Counted from the first letter of the stretch, positions 7,482 through 16,827 are shown. The stretch is DNA of 31,680 nucleotides from Promethearchaeota archaeon (GCA_030615235.1 JAUWZR010000003.1:1-31680); one strand, 5' to 3'. Made by a program: numbers and translations. The notes: a model not told the origin generated them from the letters alone.

Positions 7482-8702
7482 GTGAATAAAAAAAGTAAAG
7501 CAGTTCTTTTCCTATATTTCTTATTAGGAATAATGCTTATTCCCAAATCGGCGTTAGGATTTTCATGTAGTAATACTTTGCTGGTAACCGATAAGAATAC
7601 ATATTATAATAATGAGAATATTTATCTAAATGGATCCTGGGAGTTATATTACGACTCAGGGTTCGAGGTTTCTTATATTCAAATTCAAGTTACTAATATT
7701 TTTGATAAAATCCTTTGGAATTCTTCCAATTATTACGCTATCGGTATTTCACAACACAATTGGATAATTAGTATTCAATTCCTAAACTTAACACTTACAA
7801 ATTATTCTAGTAGAATTTACATAAAAATGTTTAATTACTACGAAAATTTCAATTCCCACGATGTTGTAACAACATATAAAGAAATTATAACAATTAATAT
7901 TACAAAACGAGAAGTAGATTGTGAATTAAACAATTTTAAAAGTAACTTAGTATATGGAGAATCTAATTTGTTTAAAGCAAAATTCTACAGTGGAAATACG
8001 AGTTTTTGCTTAGAAAATGAAACACTGCAATGTTTAATAAGGAATAATGGTGAGATTATCTATCAAACTAATTTCACAACAGATAACGATGGAATACTTT
8101 CATTCAACATTTCAACGGTTAGGCATTTAGGTTTAGGAAGAAATGATGTATTATTTATTATTAAAAACAACTCGCACTATTTGGATATAACATTCTCGTA
8201 CGAATTATATGTAAAAAGAATAACTGTTTATGTAGAAATTACTAATTTTGTAAATAATACAGAAGAAGGTAGCATGATTGAAATTCAGCTATTTTACTAC
8301 TATTTTACCACAAGTATGAAACCGCTTGAAAATGAGAATTTAAAAATTATTGTTTTTAGTAATTCAAATCTCGAATACGAGGAAATTTTAAAGACTAATC
8401 AGACAGGATTTGTTAATATCATTATTTTACCATCTATTTTCAACTTTAAAGAGGGTAACAAAATATTTTATGTGGATGTTAATGTTATATTTAACGGAAC
8501 TAGTTATTTAGAGAATAGAACGATGTCTCTATCCTTTCAAATTCAAAATTTTCAATATCACAACAATTATAGCTCGTTCTATTATGTTAACATTTGTCTC
8601 CTTTCAATTTTAACTTCTCTTTTAACTTCAGTTGGTTTAAAAGTATATAAGTACAAAAAGGCAAGTTTTAAATTGATTAAAGATATCACATTTAAATTTT
8701 AA
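7482..8702 (+). CDS. Secreted surface protein with C-terminal membrane anchor
   Basis: This 406-residue protein has an N-terminal signal peptide (Lys-rich start, hydrophobic VLFLYFLLGIMLI, then ALGFS) and one C-terminal membrane helix (about 371-390) with a short basic cytosolic tail. The exported part is rich in Asn, Tyr, Ser and Thr with more than ten N-x-S/T sequons, and seems to contain repeated beta-sandwich units (strands ending NITKRE, then YVKRITVYVEI). It is probably a glycosylated cell-surface protein; no catalytic motif is seen. The start is GTG at 7482, with a TATA-like TTTATATTTTA at about 7456-7466, consistent with a leaderless transcript. The exact family is not recognised. Confidence 0.75.
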   Translation: MNKKSKAVLFLYFLLGIMLIPKSALGFSCSNTLLVTDKNTYYNNENIYLNGSWELYYDSGFEVSYIQIQVTNIFDKILWNSSNYYAIGISQHNWIISIQFLNLTLTNYSSRIYIKMFNYYENFNSHDVVTTYKEIITINITKREVDCELNNFKSNLVYGESNLFKAKFYSGNTSFCLENETLQCLIRNNGEIIYQTNFTTDNDGILSFNISTVRHLGLGRNDVLFIIKNNSHYLDITFSYELYVKRITVYVEITNFVNNTEEGSMIEIQLFYYYFTTSMKPLENENLKIIVFSNSNLEYEEILKTNQTGFVNIIILPSIFNFKEGNKIFYVDVNVIFNGTSYLENRTMSLSFQIQNFQYHNNYSSFYYVNICLLSILTSLLTSVGLKVYKYKKASFKLIKDITFKF

Positions 8703-8969
8703 ATCTAAAATCGAATGGGGAATTATAGAACTAACTTTTACAGTATAATTACAAAGATTCAATTTTTCATCCGACAAAAAAGAATAACATTTTTAATTTA
8801 AGCAAAGTAGCGATATTTATTAATATCACGAATAAAGGCATGCTTTCCAGAGAGGAACTTGAGAACTAAAATAGTTAATAATTCATTATAATAATAAAAA
8901 ATTAGGACTCTGTATTTCATTATATATTATGATTTTCTAACTTCTAATATCATTTTATCAAATATCCTC

Positions 8970-10175
8970 ATGACAATAGATTACTTTGAAGATTTATTAA
9001 AAAAACCATCGTTGTTCAAAAATGAAAGCAAACTCGATAATAATTTTATTCCTAAAAGGCTACCACATCGAGATAAAGAGTTGTCACTACTATCTCAATT
9101 ATTTTTGGTACTCATAACAAATCCGAATTCAATTTCACGAAAAATACTAATTATTGGAAAAACTGGAATTGGAAAAACAGCAACAATTAAACTCTTTGGA
9201 GAAATGTTAGTAAACGCAGCTCAAAAAAGATCAGCAGATATTAAGTATGTCCATATTAATTGTCGGAAAGAAAGGACTAGCTATAAAGTGTTAATCAAAA
9301 TAGTTCGTACACTCAATAATAATTTTCCAAAAAGAGGGTACTCACCACAAGATTTACTTGAAATTATTGTTGATATTATTAAAGATCAAAATCTCCATTT
9401 ATTAATTGTCTTGGATGAATTAAGTTATTTAATTAGCAAGGAGGGGGATCTTATTTATTCACTTACGAGAATTAACGATGACTCGTCCAATACTCGTCAA
9501 CACATTTCTATTATTGGAATTGCAAGGGATATATCTTGTTTAAGTGGTCTGGATACTAGTACTATGAGCACTTTACAGAGAAATATAATATATTTCAACA
9601 ATTATAATAAAGAACAGCTCTTTGATATATTGAAGTATAGAACAGAAATTACTTTAAAAGATAATGTTATTTCAGATAATTTAATCCAAATTATTGCAGA
9701 TTTAGTTTATCAAAGTGGAGATATAAGGTATGGATTAAACTTACTATGGAAATCAACTAAGATCGCTGAAAATCAGAATTTTAAATACATTACTATAGAA
9801 TCAATCCGTCTTGCAAATCAAGACATAGTTCCTTTTTCAACAATAGATATATTAAAATATATGTCTACTCAAAAAATCATTTTTTTATTAGCTGTTATAA
9901 ATTCTCTAGATAAATGTGGAGGAATTCATACTTCTGTTTGCGAAATCACTGAATCGTATTTAATATTATGTGAAAGCTTAGGAATGAAACCACGGTCTCA
10001 TTCACAACTATGGAATTACCTCCATGAGTTTAAAAAAGAATATTTAATTACTATGGAAATCGTCAGTGAATCTATTAAAGGTCGAAAAGCTCAAATAACT
10101 GTTCAAGATATTCCCATTTCAAAGTATAAAGAATTTTTATTAGAAGTAATGGAAACTAAAGGTATTAAAATTTGA
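8970..10175 (+). CDS. cdc6: Orc1/Cdc6 replication initiator
   Basis: This 401-residue AAA+ initiator has Walker A GKTGIGKT (63-70), Walker B LLIVLDEL with D149-E150, sensor 1 IIGIARD, and a sensor 2 helix with GDIRYGLNLL. The C-terminal part (about 295-400) is a winged-helix domain for origin DNA. Orc1/Cdc6 binds origin recognition boxes and loads the MCM helicase. The length is normal for the family. The 267-base gap upstream is AT-rich with one weak origin-box-like site at 8844-8857. A better origin candidate lies at 25553-25727. The stop codon overlaps the TTG start of the next gene, so they are co-transcribed. Confidence 0.93.
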   Translation: MTIDYFEDLLKKPSLFKNESKLDNNFIPKRLPHRDKELSLLSQLFLVLITNPNSISRKILIIGKTGIGKTATIKLFGEMLVNAAQKRSADIKYVHINCRKERTSYKVLIKIVRTLNNNFPKRGYSPQDLLEIIVDIIKDQNLHLLIVLDELSYLISKEGDLIYSLTRINDDSSNTRQHISIIGIARDISCLSGLDTSTMSTLQRNIIYFNNYNKEQLFDILKYRTEITLKDNVISDNLIQIIADLVYQSGDIRYGLNLLWKSTKIAENQNFKYITIESIRLANQDIVPFSTIDILKYMSTQKIIFLLAVINSLDKCGGIHTSVCEITESYLILCESLGMKPRSHSQLWNYLHEFKKEYLITMEIVSESIKGRKAQITVQDIPISKYKEFLLEVMETKGIKI

Positions 10176-10465
10176 TAGTAAAAGAAGCAGAAGAGAACTT
10201 TAAAATCGAAAATTTATTAGGGTCACGGGCAAGAATTAAAATCTTAAAAGTATTAGCATTAAATCAAGAATTATCAATATCTCAGATCATAAAGACTACT
10301 AAACTTAATCATGCAAGCGTTAAAAGTCACTTAGACTATTTAAAATCCTTTAAATTAATTCAGGAGAAAATATTTGGGCGAATTAAAATATATAGATACA
10401 AATTTGAAAACATTAAAGCTAAGAGTTTAAAAACATTTATACAAATATGGGAAGGCGATATATAA
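10172..10465 (+). CDS. ArsR-like winged-helix DNA-binding protein
   Basis: This 97-residue protein has a typical winged-helix domain: LLGSRARIKILKVLAL, then the recognition helix region LSISQIIKTTKLNHASVKSHLDYL, then a wing with IFGRIKIYRYKF. It has no metal-binding cysteines and no extra domain. The TTG start at 10172 overlaps the TGA of the initiator gene by four bases, so translation is coupled. It could regulate this operon or the downstream prepilin peptidase gene; that is inference. Confidence 0.82.
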   Translation: MIVKEAEENFKIENLLGSRARIKILKVLALNQELSISQIIKTTKLNHASVKSHLDYLKSFKLIQEKIFGRIKIYRYKFENIKAKSLKTFIQIWEGDI

Positions 10466-10468
10466 GGA

Positions 10469-11134
10469 TTGGCTCTAAACATCGGTGAGTTTTTTTTTTA
10501 TTATTCAAATGTGGTTTTATTATACTGTATCTATAGAGATATATGTTTTAGAAAAATACCCAACAGAAGCCTTACATTTTTTTTTATTGCTGGTTTCGTT
10601 TTAACACTTATTGAAGCTCAAAATTTTTATACTAACCTAATGATTTTTGCGATCTGTAAATCTTTAATCGTTTTATTAGCATTTATTTTTTCTTTTTCGT
10701 TATTCTGTTTAAAATTAATAGGGGGAAGTGATGGTAAGTTAATTATCTTTTTGTTCTTCGCTTTTCCAATTCTTGGTTTTAATTTCAATTTATTTTTTTC
10801 TTTTTTTTCATACCTTTTCATCTTATTTTTATTACTAGTATCATGCAATTACCTTTTCAATCGTTTTTTAACAAAATCTCATCCTTACAATATGTTGCAT
10901 GCATTAATTAAGAAAGTTTCATATCCAAGAGGAGCGTTTTTGAAGCTATTTTATAGGTTTTTGGATTTCTCGCAAATAAATAAATATTCAGATACCAAGC
11001 TCCAGATGAAATCACTTACTTTGTTTTATAATGAAGAAAGAGAGAAATTTCAATTTCTTGCACAAATTAGACCTCCAATTGCTGTATTAATCTTCATTTC
11101 CTATGATTTTTTGATGATTAATTATCTTTTCTAA
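10469..11134 (+). CDS. Prepilin peptidase, A24 family
   Basis: This is a 221-residue membrane protein with about six hydrophobic segments. It keeps the two catalytic aspartates of A24 aspartic proteases: D24 in YRDICFRKIPN and D88 in the GxGD-like motif GGSDGKL (85-91). Such enzymes cut the signal of type IV pilins and archaellins at the cytosolic face. A soluble loop of about 60 residues (145-205) precedes the last helix. The TTG start lies four bases after the winged-helix stop, with AAGG just upstream, so it is in the same operon as Orc1/Cdc6. The likely substrates are the Flp pilin (26697-26924) and the pilin-like protein at 14211-14624. Confidence 0.85.
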   Translation: MALNIGEFFFYYSNVVLLYCIYRDICFRKIPNRSLTFFFIAGFVLTLIEAQNFYTNLMIFAICKSLIVLLAFIFSFSLFCLKLIGGSDGKLIIFLFFAFPILGFNFNLFFSFFSYLFILFLLLVSCNYLFNRFLTKSHPYNMLHALIKKVSYPRGAFLKLFYRFLDFSQINKYSDTKLQMKSLTLFYNEEREKFQFLAQIRPPIAVLIFISYDFLMINYLF

Positions 11135-11274
11135 TAAAAAGTAAGTAATGAGAACCTCTTTTTTTTTTTAACTTTTTGATTAAAATCTTCGATACTTATA
11201 TTAGGATAATTTTAAATTGGTTAATTTTTATTAAAATATTGATATTTAATTATCTTAAGAGTGGAGCTAAATTA

Positions 11275-11661
11275 ATGGAAATCGAAAAAACAAGAGAAAC
11301 TTCATGGAAGATTCAGTTAAAAAATAAAAATGAAAACATTGAATTGACTTCGGTAGAAATAAGTGGCGAAGTTCGCCTAATAAAACTTAGATTATTAAAA
11401 AACGGGGATTTTATAAATGTAGAAATGAAAAAGGAAGAGTTTTTCAATTTTTTATCTTTAATTTCTGCTTTTAAAGATGTAGTAATAGGTGAAGATAAAA
11501 TATTATTAACTGATGACTTAATTCGTGAAGATCTTGAATCATACAAAAAGATAAAGGAAGATGAAAATGTTTATGCAAAAATAGAACCTCAAATTTCAGA
11601 GAAAGATCTTAAAAATAACGAGGTTAAAGAACTGAATCCTGAAGAATGGGATCCTTGGTGA
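11275..11661 (+). CDS. Hypothetical acidic protein (128 residues)
   Basis: No family is recognised. The protein has a beta-rich N-terminal half (WKIQLKNKNENIELTSVEIS, then RLIKLRLLKNGDFINVEM), a helix (FFNFLSLISAFKDVV), a short strand and a charged linker, and ends in an acidic tail NPEEWDPW that looks like a linear binding motif. I choose the ATG at 11275 over the longer frame from 11176: GTGGAGC (GGAG at 11263-11266) is correctly spaced, while the upstream extension is only hydrophobic AT-rich sequence. It lies between the prepilin peptidase gene and the convergent V4R gene. Confidence 0.65.
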   Translation: MEIEKTRETSWKIQLKNKNENIELTSVEISGEVRLIKLRLLKNGDFINVEMKKEEFFNFLSLISAFKDVVIGEDKILLTDDLIREDLESYKKIKEDENVYAKIEPQISEKDLKNNEVKELNPEEWDPW

Positions 11662-11670
11662 TTTAAATCT

Positions 11671-12159
11671 TTAAAAAATTTTCTCGATTCTAAATTCACA
11701 TGAATTTAAATCTTGATCCTCAATACTACAATTATTTTCTATAACATTTACTTTATAAAGTGCATATTCTCCAAAACCAGCTAATAATCCCGTAATATAA
11801 TAACATATATACTTTGATTTGATATTTAAATTGTTTGAGATATTATGTTGAAGTTCTATTACTATTAAGTTGTCTGAAATTTGTTTTGGATTAAAAATTC
11901 CCCATCCTTGATTGCTTATTATGTTGCAAAATTGATTAACTAAATCACTTAAGGTTTTTGATTTTAAGTGATCATCCCAATCCTGAATTAACGCCCAACC
12001 AACTTTTTTACCTAACCAAACTAGTAAAGACTTTACTCCCTCTCCATATATCGATGATAGTATATCAATTATTTGTGGGGGAAAAAACACAAATCTTTCA
12101 TTATATAAATCGTATTTCCCTTTATCATATTTTAATCCCTTCAATTTTAAATTTCTCAT
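11671..12159 (-). CDS. V4R (4-vinyl reductase) domain protein
   Basis: This 162-residue protein consists almost entirely of a V4R domain: FFPPQIIDILSSIYGEGVKSLL, GKKVGWALI, the QGWGIF turn, then the CYYITGLLAGFGEYAL helix and a final NCSIEDQDLNSCEFRI with the conserved cysteine pattern. V4R domains are small-molecule or metal-binding modules, related in bacteria to methane and bacteriochlorophyll enzymes and linked in archaea to signalling and transport. The ATG at 12159 is preferred over TTG 12171 because a TATA box at 12181-12190 is centred 26 bases upstream, as for a leaderless transcript. It converges on the 11275 gene, with 9 bases between the stops. Confidence 0.82.
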   Translation of the reverse strand: MRNLKLKGLKYDKGKYDLYNERFVFFPPQIIDILSSIYGEGVKSLLVWLGKKVGWALIQDWDDHLKSKTLSDLVNQFCNIISNQGWGIFNPKQISDNLIVIELQHNISNNLNIKSKYICYYITGLLAGFGEYALYKVNVIENNCSIEDQDLNSCEFRIEKIF

Positions 12160-12180
12160 AATTATAATCAAATCATTTTT

Positions 12181-12190
12181 TTATATAATA
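12181..12190 (-). promoter_or_regulatory. TATA box of the V4R gene (leaderless transcript)
   Basis: The minus strand reads TATTATATAA, about 26 bases before the ATG at 12159. This spacing puts the transcript start at the start codon and decides the start choice. Confidence 0.5.
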
Positions 12191-12358
12191 TTTTCTAGGC
12201 CAATCCGTTTTTCATAATGTTTAACATTCGAAAACATAATGTGAAATAGACCTAATTCTTGTCACTTATAAATATTTAGCTTTTAAATCTCAATATCACA
12301 TAATCTTTTACAATATTCTTAGAATTTTAAATAGTTATTTTGTCATATAAGTTGGATT

Positions 12359-12655
12359 ATGACGAATTTTACAATAATTCTATTACAATTCTTTCTATTA
12401 GTATCGCTTTTCATATTTATTTTTCTATATTCCATAATATCCACCGAACTAACAACTTTATTTGTCTCTCTTATAATATTCTTAATATTTTTAATACCGT
12501 TTCTCCGAATTCTAAATGAAATAGATATTTTTATGTACAATATCAGTATTAATACAATATTATTTAAAACGATAGTTTCTTATTCTAAATTCTTTATTAT
12601 ATTTATTGGAGTTTTTTTAATAGCTGAATTATTTTATGTCATTTTTTTTAGTTAA
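12359..12655 (+). CDS. Small membrane protein, three to four helices
   Basis: This is a 98-residue, extremely hydrophobic protein (Ile, Leu, Phe) with helices at about 4-24, 28-50 and 72-96. No catalytic motif or family is recognised. A TATA-like TTTAAATAGT at 12326-12335 is about 28 bases before the ATG, as expected for leaderless expression. It ends 17 bases before the stop of the convergent platform-protein gene, so it may be an accessory of that secretion system (position only). The antisense frame here is a shadow. Confidence 0.5.
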   Translation: MTNFTIILLQFFLLVSLFIFIFLYSIISTELTTLFVSLIIFLIFLIPFLRILNEIDIFMYNISINTILFKTIVSYSKFFIIFIGVFLIAELFYVIFFS

Positions 12656-12672
12656 TACTTACTAAATTCTTA

Positions 12673-14190
12673 TTAAAAATAATTGAGAATAGTAAAAAAA
12701 CTTGAGAAAAATGCTAATATATAAATAAAGCAGGAAGCAATAATTAGAATACTCTTTCTTTCGTAAGATATAATTTCCAAGAAATAATAAGAGGATATAT
12801 AGACACAAAACCATAGCGCAAGAAAAATAACAACGAAATCATAACTAAAGAATAATTCTAATAAAGAAGATAAGTAAACAATACTAGAGAAGGATATGTT
12901 GTTAATCATAATATTAAACAGTGGAAATAAACCCCCAATTCCTCCAATTATGATTGGTAACAGGAATAAAAAGAATAATACCCGAAACTTTTCTCCTCTA
13001 ATTATTATTTCTAACTCGCTTTCTAGTTTTTGATGCTTAGAAATTTCATATAATAACTCTTTGATCTTTTTATGAGAAATGTATGCGTTTTTACTAACTA
13101 ACTTTCCAATTACTTCTAGAATTATTTTAAAACGTATTGAATTTGTCTCAATTTGTAAGTTCTCCAACATTTCCTCAAAAGAACAGGAGAGATTTATAAG
13201 ATTAGTGATTTGTGACTTTATTGGGATGTCTAATAAGACGATTTGGCTTTTATTTTGTGAATATGAATTTATAAATGCAATTTCCGGTGAAGAGTTTTTT
13301 TGTAAGTTTAATGTAAAACCTTTCAGGAAGTAGATGAATTCGCGAAATTTAGCTTTTTCCTCTTTCGAATAATTATTTAGCAATCCGAGCAAAAACGAAT
13401 CATTTCGTAAAAATTTCTTGTTTAATGTTTTAATTGATATGAAAAAAAGTGGTAATATTATAACTAATAAAAGAAAATTTATTCTTTGGAACAAAATTAA
13501 AAAGCACACCCCCAAAGGGAAAAACAATCCAATAAAAAAGAAAACACTTAATTTTGACTCAATTTCTCTTAGATATTGTCGAAACTTTTTTTCTAATGAA
13601 TTTTCGGAGAGGGTTTCATTATAAGTAAAATTAGATATTAGTAATTCTTTTAAATAGGAATTAAAATCTATTGAAGGAGTGGTAACATTCGCGAGTAACA
13701 TCTCGGGATTTTGACCTAATTGAATCTTGTTTAATATTTCCCTGAATTCTTTCTTAATTGGAAGGTTGTAGTCCGAAATTAGTCGAATAAAATTAATAGT
13801 TAAATCAGCACTGTTTCCAACAGATTTTTGTATAAGTGAAAAATAAATTCTAATAACATAAACGAAGGCATTCAATTGATTCTCCTTCTTTAAGATCTCT
13901 TTATAAAACTTTTTATTAAAGCTGTAAGATAGAAATAAGGATATTATTAGGGAATAAGAAAATACTTGGACAAGATTGAATATCGAAAGAAAATTGGAAG
14001 TAACGAATAACATAATGAACGAAATTAAAAATATTATAAAGCTAGCTTTATTAATATCACTCTCATGGAGATTATATTCCTTTTCATACAATATTTTGTA
14101 TCTGGTATCTAATTTTCTAAATCTGAATCTCGGGATATTATACGGATGAATTTTTTGGCAAAAAATTATCAACTTATTAGTAAGATTCAT
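12673..14190 (-). CDS. GspF/TadC/ArlJ-like assembly platform protein
   Basis: This 505-residue membrane protein has the duplicated GspF layout: membrane pairs at about 50-68 and 75-92, a helical cytosolic domain (93-210), a pair at 215-234 and 238-254, a second cytosolic domain (255-403), and a C-terminal set at 404-427, 453-470 and 481-503. Such proteins form the inner-membrane platform that couples the secretion ATPase to pilin polymerisation. It is the last gene of a minus-strand operon, 20 bases after the pilin-like gene and after the ATPase gene. The sequence is diverged and the family assignment rests mainly on topology and context. Confidence 0.8.
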   Translation of the reverse strand: MNLTNKLIIFCQKIHPYNIPRFRFRKLDTRYKILYEKEYNLHESDINKASFIIFLISFIMLFVTSNFLSIFNLVQVFSYSLIISLFLSYSFNKKFYKEILKKENQLNAFVYVIRIYFSLIQKSVGNSADLTINFIRLISDYNLPIKKEFREILNKIQLGQNPEMLLANVTTPSIDFNSYLKELLISNFTYNETLSENSLEKKFRQYLREIESKLSVFFFIGLFFPLGVCFLILFQRINFLLLVIILPLFFISIKTLNKKFLRNDSFLLGLLNNYSKEEKAKFREFIYFLKGFTLNLQKNSSPEIAFINSYSQNKSQIVLLDIPIKSQITNLINLSCSFEEMLENLQIETNSIRFKIILEVIGKLVSKNAYISHKKIKELLYEISKHQKLESELEIIIRGEKFRVLFFLFLLPIIIGGIGGLFPLFNIMINNISFSSIVYLSSLLELFFSYDFVVIFLALWFCVYISSYYFLEIISYERKSILIIASCFIYILAFFSSFFTILNYF

Positions 14191-14210
14191 AGTTTAACTA
14201 TATCTCTCAA

Positions 14211-14624
14211 TTAAATGAATTGAATATTAATGAAATTATAATTACATGAAATATTTAATAAGTATCGCGAAGCAGAGAGGTTAATATATGCACGACTTAT
14301 GAAAGGTTTCACATATTCATAGATTTTGTATTGTATTTCGCTTTCTATCAAAAAGTTATATTTAACATAGTCTTCAGTCATTGTAATATTTAAATTTCTT
14401 GGGTATTCAATTTCATTTAAATAAATTACATCAGGATTTTCAATGACAAAAAGAATTGCTGTATCTACTTCATTAAAAAAGTTATTGTAATTCTCTACAT
14501 CATTTTTAATCGTGCTATTAAATTCAGAAATACTAATTATAAATGGGTTAATTAGTGAGACGAAAATAGTAAGAATAAATAATCCAAAACCTGTCAATAA
14601 AGCTTTTTCTAACAGATTTGTCAT
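14211..14624 (-). CDS. Type IV pilin-like protein
   Basis: This 137-residue protein has a short N-terminal segment (MTNLLEK) and then one long hydrophobic helix (ALLTGFGLFILTIFVSLI), as in archaeal class III signal proteins and archaellum proteins ArlF/ArlG. The remaining extracellular domain is beta-rich with several N-x-S/T sequons. Cleavage after K7 by the A24 peptidase is possible, but the classical glycine is missing. It lies between the ATPase gene (16-base gap) and the platform gene, a usual place for minor pilins. It could be a minor pilin or a periplasm-facing anchor like ArlF. Confidence 0.65.
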   Translation of the reverse strand: MTNLLEKALLTGFGLFILTIFVSLINPFIISISEFNSTIKNDVENYNNFFNEVDTAILFVIENPDVIYLNEIEYPRNLNITMTEDYVKYNFLIESEIQYKIYEYVKPFISRAYINLSASRYLLNISCNYNFINIQFI

Positions 14625-14640
14625 ATATCATAGTAGTTAT

Positions 14641-16827
14641 TTATGAATTTAAACTACATGAGTTTTTCCAATTTTCCCAAAACACGCAAAGAGTCTCAAC
14701 ATTTGTTAACGAATAAAACGACAGTTGATCAAATAATTCGATTAACTTATATATATCTAATTTTTCGATATGTTGAAGAGTTTTAAAGACATCTTGATAA
14801 AGTTCAAACAATGTTTGGAATTTATCTTGAGAAAAATCCTCATATTTTCGTATTTTTTCCACTAAATTTGATTCATATAAAGATTTAAAAACACTCCAAT
14901 TTTTTAAATCGGGTTCGAACTTAAAAAGAGTGTTATAAATTTTATTAGCTTCAACTATATTATTTCTCATCTCTACTATCGATGCGATCATTCTTCTTTG
15001 TCTATTCTTCTTCATTAAAATTAATAGTCCTAAATCACTTAAACATGAGATGTGAATTTTAAAGTGATGAATAATTCTATTCAGAAATGAATCAATATTG
15101 TTAGAATGAATGGTTTGAAATCCTTTTAAACCCGCAGCTAAACAGTGAAAAAGTGCTTCAGCTTCTTCTTTAGTTAAAATTTCACCTAAATAAATAATGT
15201 CAGGAGTACGATGGAGTAAGTTTTTAATTTGATTTTGCTTTGATGTTTGACGCGCTGATTGTTCTTCAAGAGAATCCACCTGGTATTTTAGTTGATGTTT
15301 TTGATATGGTGATTGATTTAACGATTCAATTATATTTTCTACATATATTTTTCGAAATTCCTTTGGTGTTAGTAGATCTAATGCATTAATTAAAGTTGTT
15401 TTTCCGGTATCTGTTTCGCCAGTTACCGTTATGTTAACCCTCCTTAAAATCAAAAAATATAAAAAAGCAGAAATCGTGGGGTTGAGAGTGCCATTTTTCA
15501 GTAAATCTTGAATAGTATATATATTTTTATTTAATTTTCTTATATCTAATGCGAAATTATGTAACTGAACTGGCCCCACATCGATAGCAAATCTACAATA
15601 GAAATATTTGTTTTTAATAACAACTTTAATGCTTGGATTTGAAAAATCAAGTCTTCTTCCGCTGTATAATCTTAGAAATGTTTTTAATCTCTCAATATCC
15701 TTTATATCTAATTTTATATCAGTTCTGCAGCGCCCAAATTTCTGGTGGTTAATATAAACCTTTTCCTTTGGAGAATCTAAAAAAATTTCTTCAATTTGAT
15801 CGTCTATCAATAAAGGAAAAATCTTTTCTATTTTTAATTTATGCAATGCAGAAATAAATGATATGCTTTCCATTTCGCTTTCAGAAAGTTTGTATTTAGA
15901 AGCTAAATAATATTTAGCATTCATCCGATATCTGCTTATCAATTCCTCAAGGGGAATAATCTTATCAGAGTCAAGAAGCTTTAAGTTGTTTTTCGCGTCT
16001 TTTACTATCTTTTTAAAGAAATCTTCTTCTCCAGAAGATTGTAATGAAAATTTAACAATATAATTTTTCTCGTATTCGTTAATTACATCAAAAATTAATA
16101 TTTGAAAGATCTTATTCTTTCCTATACCATATGTTTCAATCAAATCACTTCCTGATGTAATAAATGAATTTTCAGTGAATTTTTTGGTTATTGAAGTGGA
16201 TGCTATCTCAAATACGATATGATTATAGAAATCTATAATAGAATCGGCACTGCTGTTTTTTGTTGAAAATTTTTTGTATTTATGAATGATATCTAATTTA
16301 TTTAAAACATCTAATATATTTTCTAAAAGGGTTAAAACTTTTTTAATACATTTTTGACAATCAAAATTGATGACTTCTGTTTCTTTAAGTTCATTTATTT
16401 TATCAAGAATATAATTTAAAATCGAAATTGGTTCAAAATTAGGAGTTGTATCAGTAGAAAAAGAAGAATTGTACAAAGTTCCTATCCTACAATCAAATTC
16501 TTGATATCTGCATTTTATTTTCCCAATATTCTCTATTTTCTTCCAAATCTTTCTAATAGAACTAATTTTATTAAAAAAGCCTAAAATGGATGAAATTTGA
16601 TTATATTTAATTAGATTTTCGCATTTTTTTACTGAAGTGGTTTTATCTATGCTATTTTTGTTTAAATAGAGATTCTTGAGTATGCAGTAAATACATTCAC
16701 TCGTGAAATTTCTGCCTTCTTCTAAATTTGAACAAATCGAACAATTTATTATTAAAGTCTTCTCTTCTTTATCATCTAATGCATGTTTTACTTGGAAATA
16801 GCTTAACTTATCTATTTTCGATGTCAT
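14641..16827 (-). CDS. Type II/IV secretion-system ATPase (TadA/ArlI-like) with zinc-ribbon N-terminus
   Basis: This 728-residue protein carries a VirB11/GspE-type ATPase in its C-terminal half: an N-terminal lobe (about 330-445), Walker A GETDTGKT (470-477), acidic E497 in the Asp-box position, a Walker B-like stretch DIIYLGEI (543-550) with AGLKGFQTIHSNN (565-577), and a Met/Arg-rich end. It powers pilus or archaellum assembly on the cytosolic side. Unusually, it begins with a cysteine motif C29-x2-C32/C45-x2-C48, then further CxxC pairs (C157-x2-C160), suggesting a zinc-ribbon domain in a long extension. A TATA-like box about 31 bases upstream suggests a nearly leaderless transcript. First gene of the operon. 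Confidence 0.9.
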   Translation of the reverse strand: MTSKIDKLSYFQVKHALDDKEEKTLIINCSICSNLEEGRNFTSECIYCILKNLYLNKNSIDKTTSVKKCENLIKYNQISSILGFFNKISSIRKIWKKIENIGKIKCRYQEFDCRIGTLYNSSFSTDTTPNFEPISILNYILDKINELKETEVINFDCQKCIKKVLTLLENILDVLNKLDIIHKYKKFSTKNSSADSIIDFYNHIVFEIASTSITKKFTENSFITSGSDLIETYGIGKNKIFQILIFDVINEYEKNYIVKFSLQSSGEEDFFKKIVKDAKNNLKLLDSDKIIPLEELISRYRMNAKYYLASKYKLSESEMESISFISALHKLKIEKIFPLLIDDQIEEIFLDSPKEKVYINHQKFGRCRTDIKLDIKDIERLKTFLRLYSGRRLDFSNPSIKVVIKNKYFYCRFAIDVGPVQLHNFALDIRKLNKNIYTIQDLLKNGTLNPTISAFLYFLILRRVNITVTGETDTGKTTLINALDLLTPKEFRKIYVENIIESLNQSPYQKHQLKYQVDSLEEQSARQTSKQNQIKNLLHRTPDIIYLGEILTKEEAEALFHCLAAGLKGFQTIHSNNIDSFLNRIIHHFKIHISCLSDLGLLILMKKNRQRRMIASIVEMRNNIVEANKIYNTLFKFEPDLKNWSVFKSLYESNLVEKIRKYEDFSQDKFQTLFELYQDVFKTLQHIEKLDIYKLIELFDQLSFYSLTNVETLCVFWENWKNSCSLNS

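Noticed and set aside
10627..10848. A 73-codon minus-strand ORF
   Set aside because: It is antisense to the prepilin peptidase; its Lys/Asn/Ile composition reflects the complement of a Phe/Leu-rich membrane protein.
11176..11274. N-terminal extension of the gene at 11275
   Set aside because: The downstream ATG has a well spaced GGAG; the extension is low-complexity hydrophobic sequence.
12343..12540. A 65-codon minus-strand ORF opposite the small membrane protein
   Set aside because: The plus-strand frame has a well placed TATA box and a coherent membrane topology; the antisense product is unstructured.
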